Translations under genes and position numbers: made by a program
Shown here: piece by piece, positions 6,867 to 7,857 of the stretch
Layout of the letters: each line of letters starts with the position of its first letter
Position numbering within the stretch: position 1 is the stretch's first letter
Notes under the pieces: model-generated
What the model was told of the DNA's origin: nothing
Databases searched by the model: none
Seen by the model: only the letters and a program-made list of their open reading frames with translations
Assembly (NCBI GenBank): GCA_027297085.1
Contig: JAPUIL010000075.1
Coordinates: forward strand, 1-7,857
Length of the DNA: 7,857 nt
Reading direction: 5' to 3'
Source of the DNA: Verrucomicrobiota bacterium
GTDB lineage: Bacteria; Verrucomicrobiota; Verrucomicrobiia; Opitutales; UBA2995

Positions 6867-7199
6867 TTTGTTGGATCTTTAATTGGTTATTTCCCGTGGA
6901 TTTTGCTGCGAGGTTGGTGACTGAAGGGAAAGTTTAAGTAATCCGGAAATCGCCAGCAAGCTAGCTCCTACACTGCGTATCGCATTTCTAACTGTAGGAG
7001 CTAGCTTGCTGGCGAACAGAATATCAAAGATGTCTGCTCGGTCTTTGTGAAGCAATGAGAATGATCGGTAGAAAGCTAACATTGGGTGCGATTTTATAGG
7101 CTTCCATACTCTGTGGATGTTGTTCGCTTCTCTGTCGTCCAAGGACTCGGTACTGCGACATGGTTTTGATTTGGCAAAGGATTCGTAAGCTGAATTGTG
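6867..7199. other. 333-base non-coding gap between the first two minus-strand genes
   Basis: I see no credible gene here. Its main content is the inverted REP pair at 6950-7015. The remaining left part (6867-6949) is the presumed 5' leader of the TPR gene and shows no clear -10/-35 pair or Shine-Dalgarno sequence. The right part (7016-7199) contains an AT-rich TATAAAAT on the minus strand (7098-7091) without a matching -35 hexamer. A promoter for the TPR/PEGA genes is likely to lie in this gap because it is far larger than the other spacings, but I cannot place it. The DNA flanking the palindrome may belong to a longer interspersed repeat. Confidence 0.5.
6950..7015. repeat. REPIN/BIME: two inverted REP sequences forming a perfect 23-bp palindrome
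   Basis: The arm 6950-6972 is the exact reverse complement of 6993-7015 (23 of 23 bases). The spacer is 20 bases (6973-6992) and holds a mini-hairpin, TGCG-TAT-CGCA (6974-6984). Read outward from the spacer, each arm starts with TGTAGGAG and continues into an imperfect hairpin, GCTAGC-TT-GCTGGC, ending in GA. A GTAG head followed by such a hairpin is the signature of REP sequences mobilised by RAYT (TnpA-REP) transposases, and two in inverted orientation make a REPIN/BIME. No transposase is in the window. In RNA the whole unit would form a very stable stem that could block transcription or protect transcript ends between the flanking genes. Confidence 0.85.
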
Positions 7200-7857
7200 T
7201 TACAAGGTTCCCAAAGAATCGTCCGGAACGACATCTTCCTGGCCGGTCTCCAGCAGGTAGCGTTTGCGAATTATAGCGCGTATTTGGCGGAAGCGGGATT
7301 CCACGTCTCCAGTAAGCTGATACGTGCGGCCTTCAAGTTCGATGACCTTAGGCTGCATGCCTTCACCGGCAATGTCGCTAATTTCAACGAGTTCTTTGGC
7401 TTTCAGATTAGCGATGTCAATTTTCTCTTTTGCCGCATCATACATGGCTTTGCTTAACTGTATGCCTCCCACTAGAATAGCCGCCGATTGAACGACTCCA
7501 TAAGTGTCACCTCGCTCATAAGAATCCGCACCCCCAGCTACTGCTACTGCCGCCAGGAGAATGCCAGTCATTATGCTTGTAGTTTTCTGGTTTTGCGCCT
7601 GGACACGGTATTGTTCCATTTCAATTGAAAGCTGCCGAAACTGTTCGCGCCAGATAATGTAAGGGTCGTAAACGCCTTGATAGAGATTTTGGTAATACTC
7701 CTCAATATGGGTCAGCATATCCAGTTCTGATCCGTGGAGCTGTTTGATGATCTGGTAGGTAGGGTCGTTTTCCGCCGGAAACCGTTGAACGTAAAGATGC
7801 TTTCTTTCGTTACGCGCCAAATGATTTTCAAAGGCATATGGAGCGAGGTCGGATGCA
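7200..7857 (-). CDS. C-terminal part of an unrecognised, possibly membrane-associated protein (N-terminus off the window)
   Basis: The frame is open from the window edge (218 visible residues) to the TAA at 7200-7202. A TTG at 7820 is possible as a start, but 12 further in-frame codons upstream (ASDLAPYAFENH) read as protein, so the gene most likely begins beyond base 7857. The visible order is a polar helical region rich in Tyr and Gln (about the first 90 residues), a hydrophobic segment (IMTGILLAAVAVAGGA), a Gly/Ala-rich second one (YGVVQSAAILVGGIQLSKAM), a charged helix (AAKEKIDIANLKAKELVEI), then VIELEGRTYQLTGDVESRF and a final basic helix before LLETG. The small, Gly-rich hydrophobic segments could be membrane helices or a buried hairpin. 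The V-x-L-E-G-x-T-x-x-L-T-G block looks like a conserved signature; I have a vague, unchecked memory of it in lipoproteins near PEGA genes. Function is unknown. It is separated from the next gene by the REPIN-bearing gap, so co-transcription is uncertain. Confidence 0.75.
   Translation of the reverse strand, partial: ASDLAPYAFENHLARNERKHLYVQRFPAENDPTYQIIKQLHGSELDMLTHIEEYYQNLYQGVYDPYIIWREQFRQLSIEMEQYRVQAQNQKTTSIMTGILLAAVAVAGGADSYERGDTYGVVQSAAILVGGIQLSKAMYDAAKEKIDIANLKAKELVEISDIAGEGMQPKVIELEGRTYQLTGDVESRFRQIRAIIRKRYLLETGQEDVVPDDSLGTL

Noticed and set aside
7091..7121. Promoter with -10 TATAAAAT on the minus strand
   Set aside because: No hexamer resembling TTGACA lies 16-18 bases upstream, and the site is about 225 bases from the next start codon, beyond the REPIN hairpin.
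6879..7142. 87-codon open frame on the minus strand in the gap before the TPR gene
   Set aside because: It starts with TTG without a ribosome site, runs straight through both REP arms and the spacer, and its sequence includes the translated palindrome. It is an accidental frame over a repeat.
1..7857. CRISPR array, tRNA, rRNA or transposase gene
   Set aside because: I saw no regularly spaced direct repeats, no cloverleaf-like sequence with a tRNA T-loop, no rRNA segments and no transposase domain in any convincing frame.

Overview
The window reads as a piece of a Gram-negative bacterial chromosome with balanced base composition. It carries one co-directional block of six minus-strand genes for envelope proteins. 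At the left edge this block converges on the last codons of a plus-strand gene. I cannot identify the organism with confidence. The REP/REPIN palindrome, the interspersed-repeat-like intergenic DNA, the near absence of Shine-Dalgarno sites and the protein types would fit Verrucomicrobiota (Opitutae-like) or a gammaproteobacterium; this is a guess.

Layout, in transcription order (right to left). (1) 7200-7857: the C-terminal part of an unrecognised protein with one or two hydrophobic segments, cut by the window edge. (2) 6867-7199: a 333-base gap holding a perfect 23-bp inverted pair of REP-type sequences (REPIN/BIME). (3) 5127-6866: a single-pass membrane protein with about seven TPR-like repeats and a C-terminal beta-rich PEGA-like domain. 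(4) 2998-5109: a single-pass membrane protein with five PEGA-like repeats and a C-terminal SUMF1/formylglycine-generating-enzyme-fold domain that lacks the catalytic cysteines. (5) 2784-2997: a 214-base gap with an AT-rich weak terminator-like hairpin and a GC-rich multi-hairpin stretch running up to the next start. (6) 2394-2783: a small acidic secreted protein. (7) 629-2383: a secreted protein with a small N-terminal globular region and an acidic, aromatic-free disordered tract of about 430 residues. (8) 171-623: a signal-peptide protein with two TPR-like repeats and a C-terminal membrane anchor. (9) 71-170: a convergent intergenic region with short inverted repeats and a REP-like motif. (10) 2-70, plus strand: the last 22 residues of a protein, possibly VOC/glyoxalase family.

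How the parts may work together is inference. Genes 5127-6866 and 2998-5109 are 17 bases apart, have the same topology (short basic cytoplasmic tail, one membrane helix, large periplasmic part), and both carry protein-interaction or cell-wall-type repeats. The last three genes are separated by only 10 and 5 bases and are all exported. Together they look like a periplasmic/membrane assembly built from TPR, PEGA, a lectin-like SUMF1 fold and a long disordered spacer. No enzyme with an intact recognisable active site is visible. I do not recognise this set as a named system.
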